From assembly GCA_964590435.1 (NCBI GenBank), contig CAZPWT010000007.1, positions 55,649 to 119,648 on the forward strand: DNA of 64,000 nt, in the 5' to 3' direction. Each line of letters begins with the position of its first letter. Within the stretch, counting starts at the first letter, position 1. This stretch comes from WSZJ01 sp964590435. GTDB lineage: Bacteria > Planctomycetota > MHYJ01 > WSZJ01. Under the pieces are notes generated by a model that saw only the letters and a program-made list of their open reading frames with translations, did no database searches and was not told where the DNA came from. Of the stretch, positions 25,142 through 33,734 are shown one piece after another. The position numbers were made by a program, and so were the translations under genes.

Positions 25142-25737
25142 GCGAAGGGGTGGGCGGTCCGGCCGAGGGGCTGATCCGGTTGACGGGCGGGGAGTGGCGC
25201 GGCACGCGGCTGTTCAGCCCGCCGGGGCGCGTCGCCCGCCCGGCGCTGGCGAAAGTCCGCGGCGCGATCTTCAACGTCCTCACGGGGCTGGAAGGCGCGC
25301 GCGTCCTCGACCTCTACGCCGGGACCGGGGCGCTTGGTTTCGAAGCGCTGTCGCGCGGCGCGGCCTCGGTCGCGTTTTTCGAGCGCGACCCGGTCTGCGC
25401 TGCGGCGATCCGGGCCAGCGCCGCGAAACTCCGGTGCGGCCCGAGGGTGCGGGTGCACGAGGGCGACGTCGAGGTCCAACTCGAAACCGAAGCGGGCGCC
25501 GCGGCCGACCTGGCGTTCGCCGACCCTCCCTACGCGTTCGTGGACGAGGAAGGGCCCCGTGCGGTGTTCCTCGGAATCCTGGAGAGGCTCCGCTCGAAAG
25601 GCGTCCTCAAGCCCGGAGGCTGGCTGGTCGTCGAGCACCGCGAAGGAACAGAACTCCCGACTCCAAGGGGCTTTGCGCTCGACGAACTCCGCACCTACGG
25701 CCAGACGGCCCTTTCCTTCCTCCGCGCAAGTCCCTGA
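25138..25737 (+). CDS. rsmD: 16S rRNA (guanine(966)-N2)-methyltransferase
   Basis: 199 residues with the full RsmD pattern: IRLTGGEWRGTRLFSP, RPALAKVRGAIFNVLTG, SAM motif I VLDLYAGTGALGFEALSRGA, and the N-methyltransferase motif DPPY in ADLAFADPPYAF. It ends in VVEHREG..LRTYGQTALSFL. It methylates the exocyclic amine of G966 in 16S rRNA. The start is GTG at 25138, overlapping the AsmA-like stop by 4 nt, so translation of the two is likely coupled. Confidence 0.92.
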   Translation: MSEGVGGPAEGLIRLTGGEWRGTRLFSPPGRVARPALAKVRGAIFNVLTGLEGARVLDLYAGTGALGFEALSRGAASVAFFERDPVCAAAIRASAAKLRCGPRVRVHEGDVEVQLETEAGAAADLAFADPPYAFVDEEGPRAVFLGILERLRSKGVLKPGGWLVVEHREGTELPTPRGFALDELRTYGQTALSFLRASP

Positions 25738-25761
25738 CCCTTACCCCCCTCGCAACTCGCA

Positions 25762-25836
25762 CTCGCAACCCGCCTTCGCCCCTGCGGGGCTTCCGCCTTC
25801 GCCCTCAGGGCTCCGGCGGACAAGTCGGCGGGCGAG
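25762..25836. repeat. Nested GC hairpins after rsmD
   Basis: The outer pairing is CTCGC-AA-CCCGCC (25762-25774) with GGCGGGCGAG (25827-25836). Inside are GCCCC-TGC-GGGGC (25778-25790) and CCGCC..GCCC / GGGC..GGCGG (25793-25819). Directly before it are short tandem units of CTCGCAA. It starts 25 nt after the rsmD stop and is probably a transcript-end structure. The rest of 25738-25940 shows only TAGAAT at 25890-25895, a -10 candidate for the next gene. Confidence 0.5.
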
Positions 25837-25940
25837 GCTCGCAACTGCAGTTTCGAAGTTTCCCCTAACAACCGCCCCCCGTCTCTTCATAGAATGTTCA
25901 GACTTCCATGCGGGGGGAGCCGTTTGGAACGGAGTGAACG

Positions 25941-26639
25941 ATGAAAACGTCCAACCTGCTGTGCATCACGGCCCTTCTTGTCAGTTCCGCGATCGCCCTC
26001 GCCGACGGCCCCAAGCTCGACGCGAAGTCGGAAGCGGACCGCAAGACGCTCACGACCATCGAGACGCTCAAGGTGTCGCTGAACTTCACCGACGCCCCGC
26101 TCTCCGAGGTCGTGGACTTCTTCCGGGAAATCACCGGCGTGAACATCCTGGTCTCGAAGGGCGTCAAGGACAGCGGAGACGAGCACCCGGTCACCCTCAA
26201 GGTGGACGAGCTCAAGGCCGTCGACGCGCTCAGCCTGATCACCAACATGGTCGACCTCAGCTACAAGCTCGAAGAGGGCGTGCTGATGATCGTCACCAAG
26301 GAAGAAACGAAGAAGGACACCTACCTCGAGCTCTACGACGTCCGCGACCTGCTGTTCCACCTCCGCGACTTCAAGGCCCCGGAGATCAGCCTGGGAAGCG
26401 GCACGGCGGGCGAGGGGGACATCGGCGTGGCGATCACGGGGGCGGAGGACACGGAGGGGTCGCTGGAGGACCCGACCGTCCTCGTCGACCTGATCAAGAA
26501 CCACACCTGCGGCACGAGCTGGACCGACAACCCGAAATGCTCCTGCGAAATCCAGAACGGCATGCTGATCATCGTGCAGACCAAGGAAGGCCACGAGCAG
26601 GTCTCGACGCTTGTCGAGAAACTGCGCCAGTACAAGTAA
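25941..26639 (+). CDS. Exported protein with a secretin N-domain/STN-like fold
   Basis: A 232-residue protein with signal peptide MKTSNLLCITALLVSSAIA. Residues ~40-115 (VSLNFTDAPLSEVVDFFREITGVNILVSKGV..VTLKVDELKAVDALSLITNMVDLSYKLEEGVLMIVTKEE) match the short secretin/TonB N-terminal domain: a beta-alpha-beta-beta-alpha unit used in pilus, type II secretion and transducer proteins. The rest (YDVRDLLFHLRDF.., three cysteines in CGTSWTDNPKCSCEIQNGMLIIVQTKEGHEQVSTLVEKLRQ) looks like a second such domain. No secretin pore domain is present, so it may bind peptidoglycan or a partner. It precedes the PQQ/TPR/PDZ gene by 97 nt. Confidence 0.75.
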   Translation: MKTSNLLCITALLVSSAIALADGPKLDAKSEADRKTLTTIETLKVSLNFTDAPLSEVVDFFREITGVNILVSKGVKDSGDEHPVTLKVDELKAVDALSLITNMVDLSYKLEEGVLMIVTKEETKKDTYLELYDVRDLLFHLRDFKAPEISLGSGTAGEGDIGVAITGAEDTEGSLEDPTVLVDLIKNHTCGTSWTDNPKCSCEIQNGMLIIVQTKEGHEQVSTLVEKLRQYK

Positions 26640-26736
26640 CCTGCGGAGACGACTTCAACGGGGGCGGGCGTCACGGGGCCAGACCCCATCGCCCGCCCCT
26701 TTTCATTGAGGACGCCTCCCGATACGGGACCTGCCC

Positions 26737-29700
26737 ATGAGCCCTCGCCTCCTCGCGCTTGCCGCGTTCGCCGCCGTTCTTCTCCTCGGCCGGGATCTCA
26801 CGGCGCAGGAAGAGCCCGCGAGCCCGATCTACGTCGAGACCGACGAGGCCGAGCCGCTTCTCAAGCAGGCCGCCGACGCCGAGACCGCCGGGCACTGGGA
26901 CATCGCGGTCGAGCGGTACACCCGCGTGTTGCGGGAGCACCCCGACAGCATGGTGCCGCTGGGCACGAGCGGGAAGTCGTGGCGGAGCGTGCGGCGGCAC
27001 GTGTTCGAGCGGATTTCGAAGTTCCCCGCCGAGGGGCTCGAGGCGTACCGGACGGCGAACGACGCCGTCGCCAAGTCCCTCTACGAACAGGCGCTCCGCG
27101 AGGGCGGCGCCGGCCTCCAGCGCGTCGTCGACGACTACTTCTTCACGACCGTCGGGGACGACGCCGCCGCGCGCCTCGCCGACATCTTCGCCGAACAGGG
27201 CCGCCTCCAGGACGCCCTTCACTGCTGGGAACTCGCCGCACGCCTTTACCCGAAGCCCGACGTCGCGATGCCGCCTCTCGTCGCGAAATGGGCCGCCGCC
27301 TGCCGCAGGGCCGGCGACGACAAGGGATGGGAGGAAGCCAAGGCTCGGCTCGAGGCCCTGGGCGACGCTTCGCTCATGATGTCCGGCCGGAAAGTCACTG
27401 CGAAGGAAGCGGTGGCGATCCTGGAGCACGTGAAGCCGGCGCAGTTGCGGACGGACCGCGGGGCGGACTGGCCGCGGATCGGCGGGAACAACGCGGCGAC
27501 GCGGGTGAGCGAATCGTCGGCGCGCAACGACGTGCGGATGTGGTCGTTCCCGTCGGGGATGACTGGGGAAGCGCTGACGAACCACCTGAACCAGGCGCGG
27601 CAGGTGTGGCAGCGGATGGGGGCGCAGAGTTCGTTCCTGCACGCGTTCCCGGCGGTGGGGCCCGGCGGCGAGGTGATCGTCTCGGACGGCGTGACGATGT
27701 GGGCGATGGCGCTGGAGGACGGGAAGCCGCTCTGGCAGTACCCGCTGAAGGAGAAGGAAGAGACGATTTTTACGCAGACGATGGTGGGGCAGCCGCGGGT
27801 GATGAGCCTGGTCGCGCCGGTGATCGCGGACGGCCGCGTCTACGCGAACTTCCTGCCCCGCACGGTGAACATGGGCGGGCAGAACGAAGTGACGTTCCTG
27901 GCGGCGTTCGGGCTGGACAACGGCGTGATGCGCTGGTCGACGAAGGACGACCCGGAGCTGCAGAACGCGTGGTTCGGGTCCGCGCCGGTCGTCTACGGCG
28001 GACGCGTCTATGCCGCCATCACCAACTCGGGGAACGGGTCCCCGTCGGCCGAACTCGTGGTCCTCAACGCGGACACCGGCAAAATCGAACGCAAGGTGTT
28101 CCTCTGCGAAGGGCGCCGGGCGATGCCGGGGTGGGGCGGGTGGATGATCTCCGAGGCGCCGGTGATCGCGGAGTCCGGCGGGGTGCTCTTCATCAATACG
28201 AACCTCGGCGCGCTGGCGGCGATCCAGGCCGCGACGTTCGAAGTGCTGTGGATGGTGGAGTACGAGACGGCCGCGCCCAAGCAGGGCCCGAACCGGCGCT
28301 GGCCGCAGCAGATGGGGGAGCGGAACGGCCGCGGGCTGAGCCCGATCGTCGTGCTCGACCAGCGGGTGTGTTTCCTCGCCGGGGACGCGGACAACTACCT
28401 CGAATATGACGCGCGCAGCGGCAAGAAGCTGCTCTCGGTCCCCGCCCGGATCCGCTCCGGGAATTCTTCGACCGGCGCCGACGCCGTGCGGTGGTTCGCG
28501 GGGATCCGTGACGGCCACGCGTGGTTCCAGGGGGACAAGTACGCTTTCGCCATCGACCTCACGAAGGTCGACCCCGCGAAACCGGACGACGCCCCCGTCA
28601 TCTCGCTCACGCAGGGCCGCCTCGCCGTCCGCGCCGCGGGCAAGGGATTCCTCACCGCGAACCGCTTCTACCTGCCGCTCGACGCGGGGATCAACGTGTA
28701 CGAGGCGAAGAACTTCAAGCTGGCGTTCGACGCGTCGTGGCAGGACGACACGCGGCTGGCCGACGCCGGGACGCTCCTGCTGGTCGGAGACCGGATGCTG
28801 TCGCTGAGCCTCGCGGGGATCACGTGCTTCACGGACCGCGAAACGTTCGACAAGGGGTACGGCGACGTGCTGACCGCGGCGAACCCGGACCTGCGGAAGC
28901 TCGAGCGGCACGCCGAGGTGCTGTCGAAAAACCCGACGACCTACTCCGGCGCGATCGCGGACTACGAAAAAATCGCTGCGGCTTGCGCGACGACGGACCC
29001 GGCCCGCGCCACCCGGGCCCGCAGCCGCATCATGGAACTTCACCTCGCCCTCGGCTCCGCGGACTACCGCAGCGGGCGCTGGGCCGACGCCATCAGCCAC
29101 TACAAGCTCGCCATCGCCGCCGCCCCCGTCGACGCCGCCCTCGGCGACGTCTTCCGCGACATGGGCGACTGCTTCGAGAAACTCGGCCACTGGAAAGAGG
29201 CCGTCGCGGTCTACCAGGAGGTCATCGAGAAGTACGGCGAGAAACTCCTCGCCACCGAGGCCGGCCTCGCCCGCCCCGTGCGCCAGTTCGCCGAGGCCAA
29301 GATCCGCGAGATCGTCCTCGAACACGGCCTGGACCTGTACGAGGACGTGGAGAAGCGCGCCCGGGAGATGCTCGAGAAGCTGAAGGAGAAGGGCTCCTCG
29401 GACGAGTGGCGGAAGTGGATCGAGCAGTTCCCGAACAGCTCTTCCGCCCCCTCGGCCGCGGGGCAGCTCGCGGACCGGCTGGAGGCGGAGGGGCGGCTGG
29501 CGGAAGCGGGGCTGGCGCTGATCGAGGTTTCGCGGCGGCCGGAAATGGCCGCGGGGTGCGGGCCGCTGGTGGCGCGCGCCGGGGAGCTGTTCGCGAAGTC
29601 GGGCGCCTGGGACCGGGTCGAGGGCGCGGCGACGCGGCTCGAGCGCTGCCACGCCGCGGAGACGGTCAAGGTGTCGGGGCGCGACCTGCCGGCGGCCGAG

Positions 29701-31323
29701 GCCGCGGCCGCGCTCAGGGCCCTTCGGCCCGCCGTGACCGCCGTTGCGGGGACGCAGCCCGCGCCGTGGAGGGAGTGGACGGCGGAGGAGGCGGACAAGG
29801 CGCGGGTCGCGCGTGATGGCGTTTCCGCGACCGACGCGGGGCCGACGCTTCTGGTGCCGCGCGGGAGATGGGCGGACCTTGACCCTGCGTCCGTGATCTT
29901 CGTGCAGCGGGCGGCGGTGCTGGAAGCGCGGGATGCGGTGAAGGACGTGGCGCTGTGGACGTCGATCGATCCGCGCGGCTACCTGGGAGTGAAGTTCAAC
30001 CCGCAGGCGGACGGTTCGACGTCGTTCGGGACGGTGGTGCCGGGGACGCCGGCGGACCAGGGCGGCGTGCAGGCGGGCGACATCGCCGAGGAGTGGAACG
30101 GCGTCCGGCTCCGGTCCGAAGATCACCTGCGCCGGGAGATCTGCCTGGCGGCGGGGAAGGAGATCACGCTCGCGGTTCGCCGGGCCGGCAACCCGGTCAC
30201 GCTGAAATTCACCATCGGCCGTCGCAACGCGGATACCGAGCCCGCCGAGGCCGCGGACCAGCTGCTCTTCACCGACGGAGGACTGCTCCTCATCGTCCGC
30301 CCGGCCTGCGTGCAGGCCGTGCGCCCCGCCACCGGGGAAACCGTGTGGGTCCATTGCCCGGTCCATCCGCGCCGCGCCGGGATCAACCGCGCCGCGACCG
30401 CCGACGGGCGCGTCTTCCTGTCGTGGATCCCCGATCCCACGTCGCCCGCGGCCGTGACCCCGGGGGGCGAGAAGGAAGTCTCCGTGGAAGCGATCGACGC
30501 GGCGACGGGGAAGCCGCTCTGGCTCTACCGCGAGACGGGCGCGGACATCACCGACCTCATCGCCGTCTCCGGGACCGGCACCGTGGTCCGCTGCGAGCGC
30601 CGGGGCGTCGGCGGCGTCGTGCAGGTCCTGGACGCCGCGACGGGGCTCAAGAAGCGTGAACTGGCGGCGGCGCCGATGCCGAGCTCGGCAAAGCTGGCCG
30701 TGGCGCAGGACGGCGGGAAATTGCTCCTGCTGCGAGAGGCCAACCTCCTCTCCGCGTACGATCTGTTTACCGGCCTGGAGACCTCGAGGGACCTCGGCGG
30801 CCAGAAGGCGATCCCGGATGCGTTCACCGCCTGGGGTGGCGAGGCTGCCCTCGCCTACGGCTCCGCCCGCCGCGTCATCGTCGCCTCCGCGGATGCCGCC
30901 AAACCGCGCTTCATGGCCACCCTCGCCGACGGGCTCCCCGCACCGGCGGGGATGGGGTTCGGAAGCGCGAACACGCTCTACGTGCTGACGCGGTCAGGGC
31001 AGGCGGGCGACCGGCCCGCTTCGGTCCTGCGCAAGTACGTCATCTCCGGGGCAGACATGAAGGAAGAGTGGAAAGTGACGCTCGCGTCCGGCAATGCCGA
31101 GGCCGGGCTGATCTCGACGGGGGCGGACTTCGTGTTGACGTGGAGCGGCAATGCCAAGGATCCGCTGGTTTCGTTCGTGCGCTGCTGGCAGGCGCGGTCC
31201 GGGCGATTGCTGTGGGAACTGGAGCCGGCGGTTAACCCCGCGGCGGGGCCTCTTCGCGACGCTGGCCTGCAGGCGGGAACGGCCTGGGTGCAGTACCAGG
31301 GTCGGCTGGTGACGTTCCGGTAG
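26737..31323 (+). CDS. Giant exported PQQ-type beta-propeller/TPR/PDZ protein
   Basis: 1528 residues with signal peptide MSPRLLALAAFAAVLLLGRDLTA. Order of parts: a TPR-like helical region (~28-230, AADAETAGHWDIAVERYTRVLREHP); a first beta-propeller with PQQ-like blades (~235-720, VYANFLP, GVMRWSTKDDPELQ); TPRs (~735-900, AISHYKLAIAAAPVDAALGDVFRDMGDCFEKLGHWKEAVAVYQEVIEKYGEKL); a helical stretch; a PDZ domain (~1075-1165, YLGVKFNPQADGSTSFGTVVPGTPADQGGVQAGDIAEEWNG); and a second propeller (~1165-1528). No catalytic residues are evident, so it is probably a periplasmic scaffold. The stop is 1 nt from the convergent DASS transporter stop. Confidence 0.85.
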   Translation: MSPRLLALAAFAAVLLLGRDLTAQEEPASPIYVETDEAEPLLKQAADAETAGHWDIAVERYTRVLREHPDSMVPLGTSGKSWRSVRRHVFERISKFPAEGLEAYRTANDAVAKSLYEQALREGGAGLQRVVDDYFFTTVGDDAAARLADIFAEQGRLQDALHCWELAARLYPKPDVAMPPLVAKWAAACRRAGDDKGWEEAKARLEALGDASLMMSGRKVTAKEAVAILEHVKPAQLRTDRGADWPRIGGNNAATRVSESSARNDVRMWSFPSGMTGEALTNHLNQARQVWQRMGAQSSFLHAFPAVGPGGEVIVSDGVTMWAMALEDGKPLWQYPLKEKEETIFTQTMVGQPRVMSLVAPVIADGRVYANFLPRTVNMGGQNEVTFLAAFGLDNGVMRWSTKDDPELQNAWFGSAPVVYGGRVYAAITNSGNGSPSAELVVLNADTGKIERKVFLCEGRRAMPGWGGWMISEAPVIAESGGVLFINTNLGALAAIQAATFEVLWMVEYETAAPKQGPNRRWPQQMGERNGRGLSPIVVLDQRVCFLAGDADNYLEYDARSGKKLLSVPARIRSGNSSTGADAVRWFAGIRDGHAWFQGDKYAFAIDLTKVDPAKPDDAPVISLTQGRLAVRAAGKGFLTANRFYLPLDAGINVYEAKNFKLAFDASWQDDTRLADAGTLLLVGDRMLSLSLAGITCFTDRETFDKGYGDVLTAANPDLRKLERHAEVLSKNPTTYSGAIADYEKIAAACATTDPARATRARSRIMELHLALGSADYRSGRWADAISHYKLAIAAAPVDAALGDVFRDMGDCFEKLGHWKEAVAVYQEVIEKYGEKLLATEAGLARPVRQFAEAKIREIVLEHGLDLYEDVEKRAREMLEKLKEKGSSDEWRKWIEQFPNSSSAPSAAGQLADRLEAEGRLAEAGLALIEVSRRPEMAAGCGPLVARAGELFAKSGAWDRVEGAATRLERCHAAETVKVSGRDLPAAEAAAALRALRPAVTAVAGTQPAPWREWTAEEADKARVARDGVSATDAGPTLLVPRGRWADLDPASVIFVQRAAVLEARDAVKDVALWTSIDPRGYLGVKFNPQADGSTSFGTVVPGTPADQGGVQAGDIAEEWNGVRLRSEDHLRREICLAAGKEITLAVRRAGNPVTLKFTIGRRNADTEPAEAADQLLFTDGGLLLIVRPACVQAVRPATGETVWVHCPVHPRRAGINRAATADGRVFLSWIPDPTSPAAVTPGGEKEVSVEAIDAATGKPLWLYRETGADITDLIAVSGTGTVVRCERRGVGGVVQVLDAATGLKKRELAAAPMPSSAKLAVAQDGGKLLLLREANLLSAYDLFTGLETSRDLGGQKAIPDAFTAWGGEAALAYGSARRVIVASADAAKPRFMATLADGLPAPAGMGFGSANTLYVLTRSGQAGDRPASVLRKYVISGADMKEEWKVTLASGNAEAGLISTGADFVLTWSGNAKDPLVSFVRCWQARSGRLLWELEPAVNPAAGPLRDAGLQAGTAWVQYQGRLVTFR

Positions 31324-31324
31324 C

Positions 31325-32818
31325 TCAACGAATCCCGAAGAGCGGCACGAGGACGGCGAGGCCGCCGATGATGAGGGCGAAGCCGATCACGTCGAAGACC
31401 AGCCCGCGCTTGGCCATGGTCGCGATCGGGATCAGCCCGGTGCCGTAGGCGATGGCGTTGGGGGGCGTGGAGACCGGGAGCATGAACCCGAAGCTGCAAC
31501 CGAGGGTCGCGGCGAGGGCCGGCTGGATCGGGTCGACCCCGGCCTTGTTGGCGATGGAGATGACGACCGGGAGCAGCATGGTCACGGTCGCGGTGTTCGA
31601 GGTAATCTCCGAAATCCCGATGGCGAGGGCGGTGGACGCGAGGGTCAGCGTCCAGAGGCTGGTGGCGCCGAGGTGATGGACGGCGCCGGTGCCGATGGCG
31701 TCGGAGAGGCCGGTCTTCAGGATCAGGTCGCCGAGCGAGAGGCCGCCTCCAAGAAGAAGCAGTGTCCCCCAGTCGATCCGCGCGGCCTCGCGCCAGGTCA
31801 GGGTCGGGCGGCCCGGCGACGCGGGCAGCACGAACAGGATGGACGAGGCGATGAGGGCGATTGCTCCCTCGGGGAGATGCCGCTCGAACCACTCCACCAC
31901 CGTCTTCGCGTTGAACGCCTGCGCCAGCCCTGTCGTCACCCAGAGCGATACGGCCAGCGCGAACGCGACCGCCGTGAAAATCTCCCCGCGCTTCCACGCC
32001 CCCAGCTTCTCTTTCTCCGCCTCCGCATGCGCCTTCAGGTCGACGTCGCTTCCCGGCATCCGCCACGTGAGCAGCGTGACGAGGGCGACCATCATGGCGG
32101 CGCCGATGGGGATGCCGTACTTCATCCAGGAGAGGAACTCGAACTTGAAGCCCGCGAGTTTCTGCATCTGGGAGATGCCGATGAGGTTGGGGGCGGTGCC
32201 GACGGGGGTGCCGAGGCCGCCGACGGTGGCGGCGAAGGGGATCATGAGCATGGCGGCGGCGTCGAGCTTCCCGGGGGGCCGGCCCTGGCGGACGACGGCG
32301 AGCATGCCGCCGGCGATGGGGATGAGGAACGCGGTGGTGGCGCTGTTGGACATCCACATCGAGAGGATCCAGGCGCAGAACCCGAGGCCGGCGACCATCC
32401 GCGCCGGCGAGGCCGAGAAGAAGCGGCGCGAGAGGATCGACATCGCGATCCGCCGGTCGAGCCCGTGGGCGGTCATGGACTCCGCGATGAAAAAGCCGCC
32501 CACGAAGAGCATGAGGATGGGGTCGCCGAAGCCCTTGTATGCCAGCGTCACCGCGTCGCGTGCGGTCGCCCCGGGCACGGCGCCGACGAGCAGCGCGAGG
32601 CTGGGCCCGAGCAGCGCCGTCACGGCGACCGGCACGGGCTCGCCGATCCAGAACGTCACGACCAGCGCCATCACCGCGGCCAGCCGGTGCGCCTCGACGT
32701 TGAGCGGCAGGGGCGCGAGCCAGATCACGGCGAACAGGATCGGCCCGAGGACGACCGCCACCCGGGCGCGGAGCACGTCGATCGGCGCGCTTTCGGGGGG
32801 CGAAGGGGAATCCGTCAT
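31325..32818 (-). CDS. DASS-family (SLC13) sodium/anion symporter
   Basis: A 497-residue inner-membrane transporter with about 11-12 hydrophobic segments. The two inverted half-repeats each carry the substrate/sodium signature: SNSATTAFLIPIAGG in the first half and SEITSNTATVTMLLPVV in the second. Substrate-loop elements are GTPVGTAPNLIGI and VSTPPNAIAYGTG. Relatives import dicarboxylates, citrate or sulfate with Na+; the anion here cannot be decided. It is the last gene before the PilZ pair on the minus strand, only 13 nt from the neighbouring PilZ stop, so they may share a transcript. Confidence 0.9.
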   Translation of the reverse strand: MTDSPSPPESAPIDVLRARVAVVLGPILFAVIWLAPLPLNVEAHRLAAVMALVVTFWIGEPVPVAVTALLGPSLALLVGAVPGATARDAVTLAYKGFGDPILMLFVGGFFIAESMTAHGLDRRIAMSILSRRFFSASPARMVAGLGFCAWILSMWMSNSATTAFLIPIAGGMLAVVRQGRPPGKLDAAAMLMIPFAATVGGLGTPVGTAPNLIGISQMQKLAGFKFEFLSWMKYGIPIGAAMMVALVTLLTWRMPGSDVDLKAHAEAEKEKLGAWKRGEIFTAVAFALAVSLWVTTGLAQAFNAKTVVEWFERHLPEGAIALIASSILFVLPASPGRPTLTWREAARIDWGTLLLLGGGLSLGDLILKTGLSDAIGTGAVHHLGATSLWTLTLASTALAIGISEITSNTATVTMLLPVVISIANKAGVDPIQPALAATLGCSFGFMLPVSTPPNAIAYGTGLIPIATMAKRGLVFDVIGFALIIGGLAVLVPLFGIR

Positions 32819-32831
32819 CGGCAGGGCGCGC

Positions 32832-33230
32832 CTAGACCGGCATCTGGACGCGGATGACGAAGCGGAAAATCCTCTCCTTGTCCTCGGCGGAGATTTCGGT
32901 GAAGCGCAGGCCGAGATGGCAGCGCAGCGACTCTTCCTCGACCGTCTCCACCCACGCGCAGCGCGCCTTGGCGATGACCGGCCGGGTATCCGTCGGGAGC
33001 GTGATCTCCACCTCGAGCGAGGCCTTGCCCGTCACCAGTTGCGTGACCAGCCCGATCTCCGGGATCGGCCCGCGCAGGAGCAGCCCTCCCCCGGACAGGT
33101 TCGTGGTCGCCCCGGTCATCACCCGGTCCGTCGCGTCGGCGTCCTTCTTCACGACCGAGCGGAACCGGTATCGCACCGGGATGTCCGTCGACACGCGCAC
33201 GAAATCTCGCCGTTCGGGTTCGAGAGGCAT
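32832..33230 (-). CDS. PilZ domain protein with an intact c-di-GMP motif
   Basis: A stand-alone 132-residue PilZ domain. The RxxxR switch is RDFVR at residues 8-12 (RRDFVRVSTDIPVRYRF), and the second element NxSxxG is present as TNLSGGG, so cyclic-di-GMP binding is likely. The beta-barrel ends LRCHLGLRFTEISAEDKERIFRFVIRVQ. The output partner is unknown. It lies 16 nt downstream of a paralogue on the same strand and upstream of the DASS transporter. Confidence 0.87.
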   Translation of the reverse strand: MPLEPERRDFVRVSTDIPVRYRFRSVVKKDADATDRVMTGATTNLSGGGLLLRGPIPEIGLVTQLVTGKASLEVEITLPTDTRPVIAKARCAWVETVEEESLRCHLGLRFTEISAEDKERIFRFVIRVQMPV

Positions 33231-33246
33231 CGCGCTCCGGGACCAC

Positions 33247-33648
33247 CTATGAGGGCATCTGAACCTTGATCACGAACTTGAAGATCCGGTCCTTGTCCGC
33301 CTGCGTGATCTCTTTGAATCTCAGTCCCAGGTTGCACTTCATGGTGGTCTCGTCGAACGTCTCCACCCACGCCACCCGCGTCAGCGCCTTGATCGGCGAC
33401 TCGTCATGGGGCAGGAGCAGGTTCACGCCCAGGACGATCTTCTGCATCAGCAGCTCGGGGATCCAGTCCACGACCGGGATCCGCCCGAGGAGGAGCAGCC
33501 CGCCGCCGCCGACGTTCGTCGTCACCCCCTCGTACACGTCGTCCATGGCCGCCCCCGTGCGCGTTTTCGACAGGAACTTGTAGCGCACCGGGATCTGGAC
33601 GCGGACCCGCACGAATTCGCGGCGTTCCTGGTCGTTGGGAAGAGTCAT
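33247..33648 (-). CDS. PilZ domain protein with a degenerate second motif
   Basis: A 133-residue paralogue of the next gene. RxxxR is kept (REFVR in ERREFVRVRVQIPVRYKF), but the NxSxxG element reads NVGGGG, with glycine in place of serine. Ligand binding may be weaker, or the protein may act with its partner. The C-terminal helix (ITQADKDRIFKFVIKVQMPS) is nearly the same in both. TAGAAT (plus 33679-33684) stands 30 nt before the ATG with a GGGAGGAAA ribosome site between, so this gene has a normal leader. Confidence 0.85.
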   Translation of the reverse strand: MTLPNDQERREFVRVRVQIPVRYKFLSKTRTGAAMDDVYEGVTTNVGGGGLLLLGRIPVVDWIPELLMQKIVLGVNLLLPHDESPIKALTRVAWVETFDETTMKCNLGLRFKEITQADKDRIFKFVIKVQMPS

Positions 33649-33734
33649 GGGGTGGGGAGGTGTTTCCTCCCTGCCGGGATTCTAGTGGTTCGGCCCGCTT
33701 GTTTCCATCGGTTGCGCCAACGGATCGCGCCCGG

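Noticed and set aside
26671..30366. A 1231-codon open frame on the minus strand opposite the giant propeller gene
   Set aside because: It is arginine/histidine/proline-rich, has no domain, and mirrors the third-position GC of the real plus-strand gene, which has a signal peptide, TPR and PDZ.
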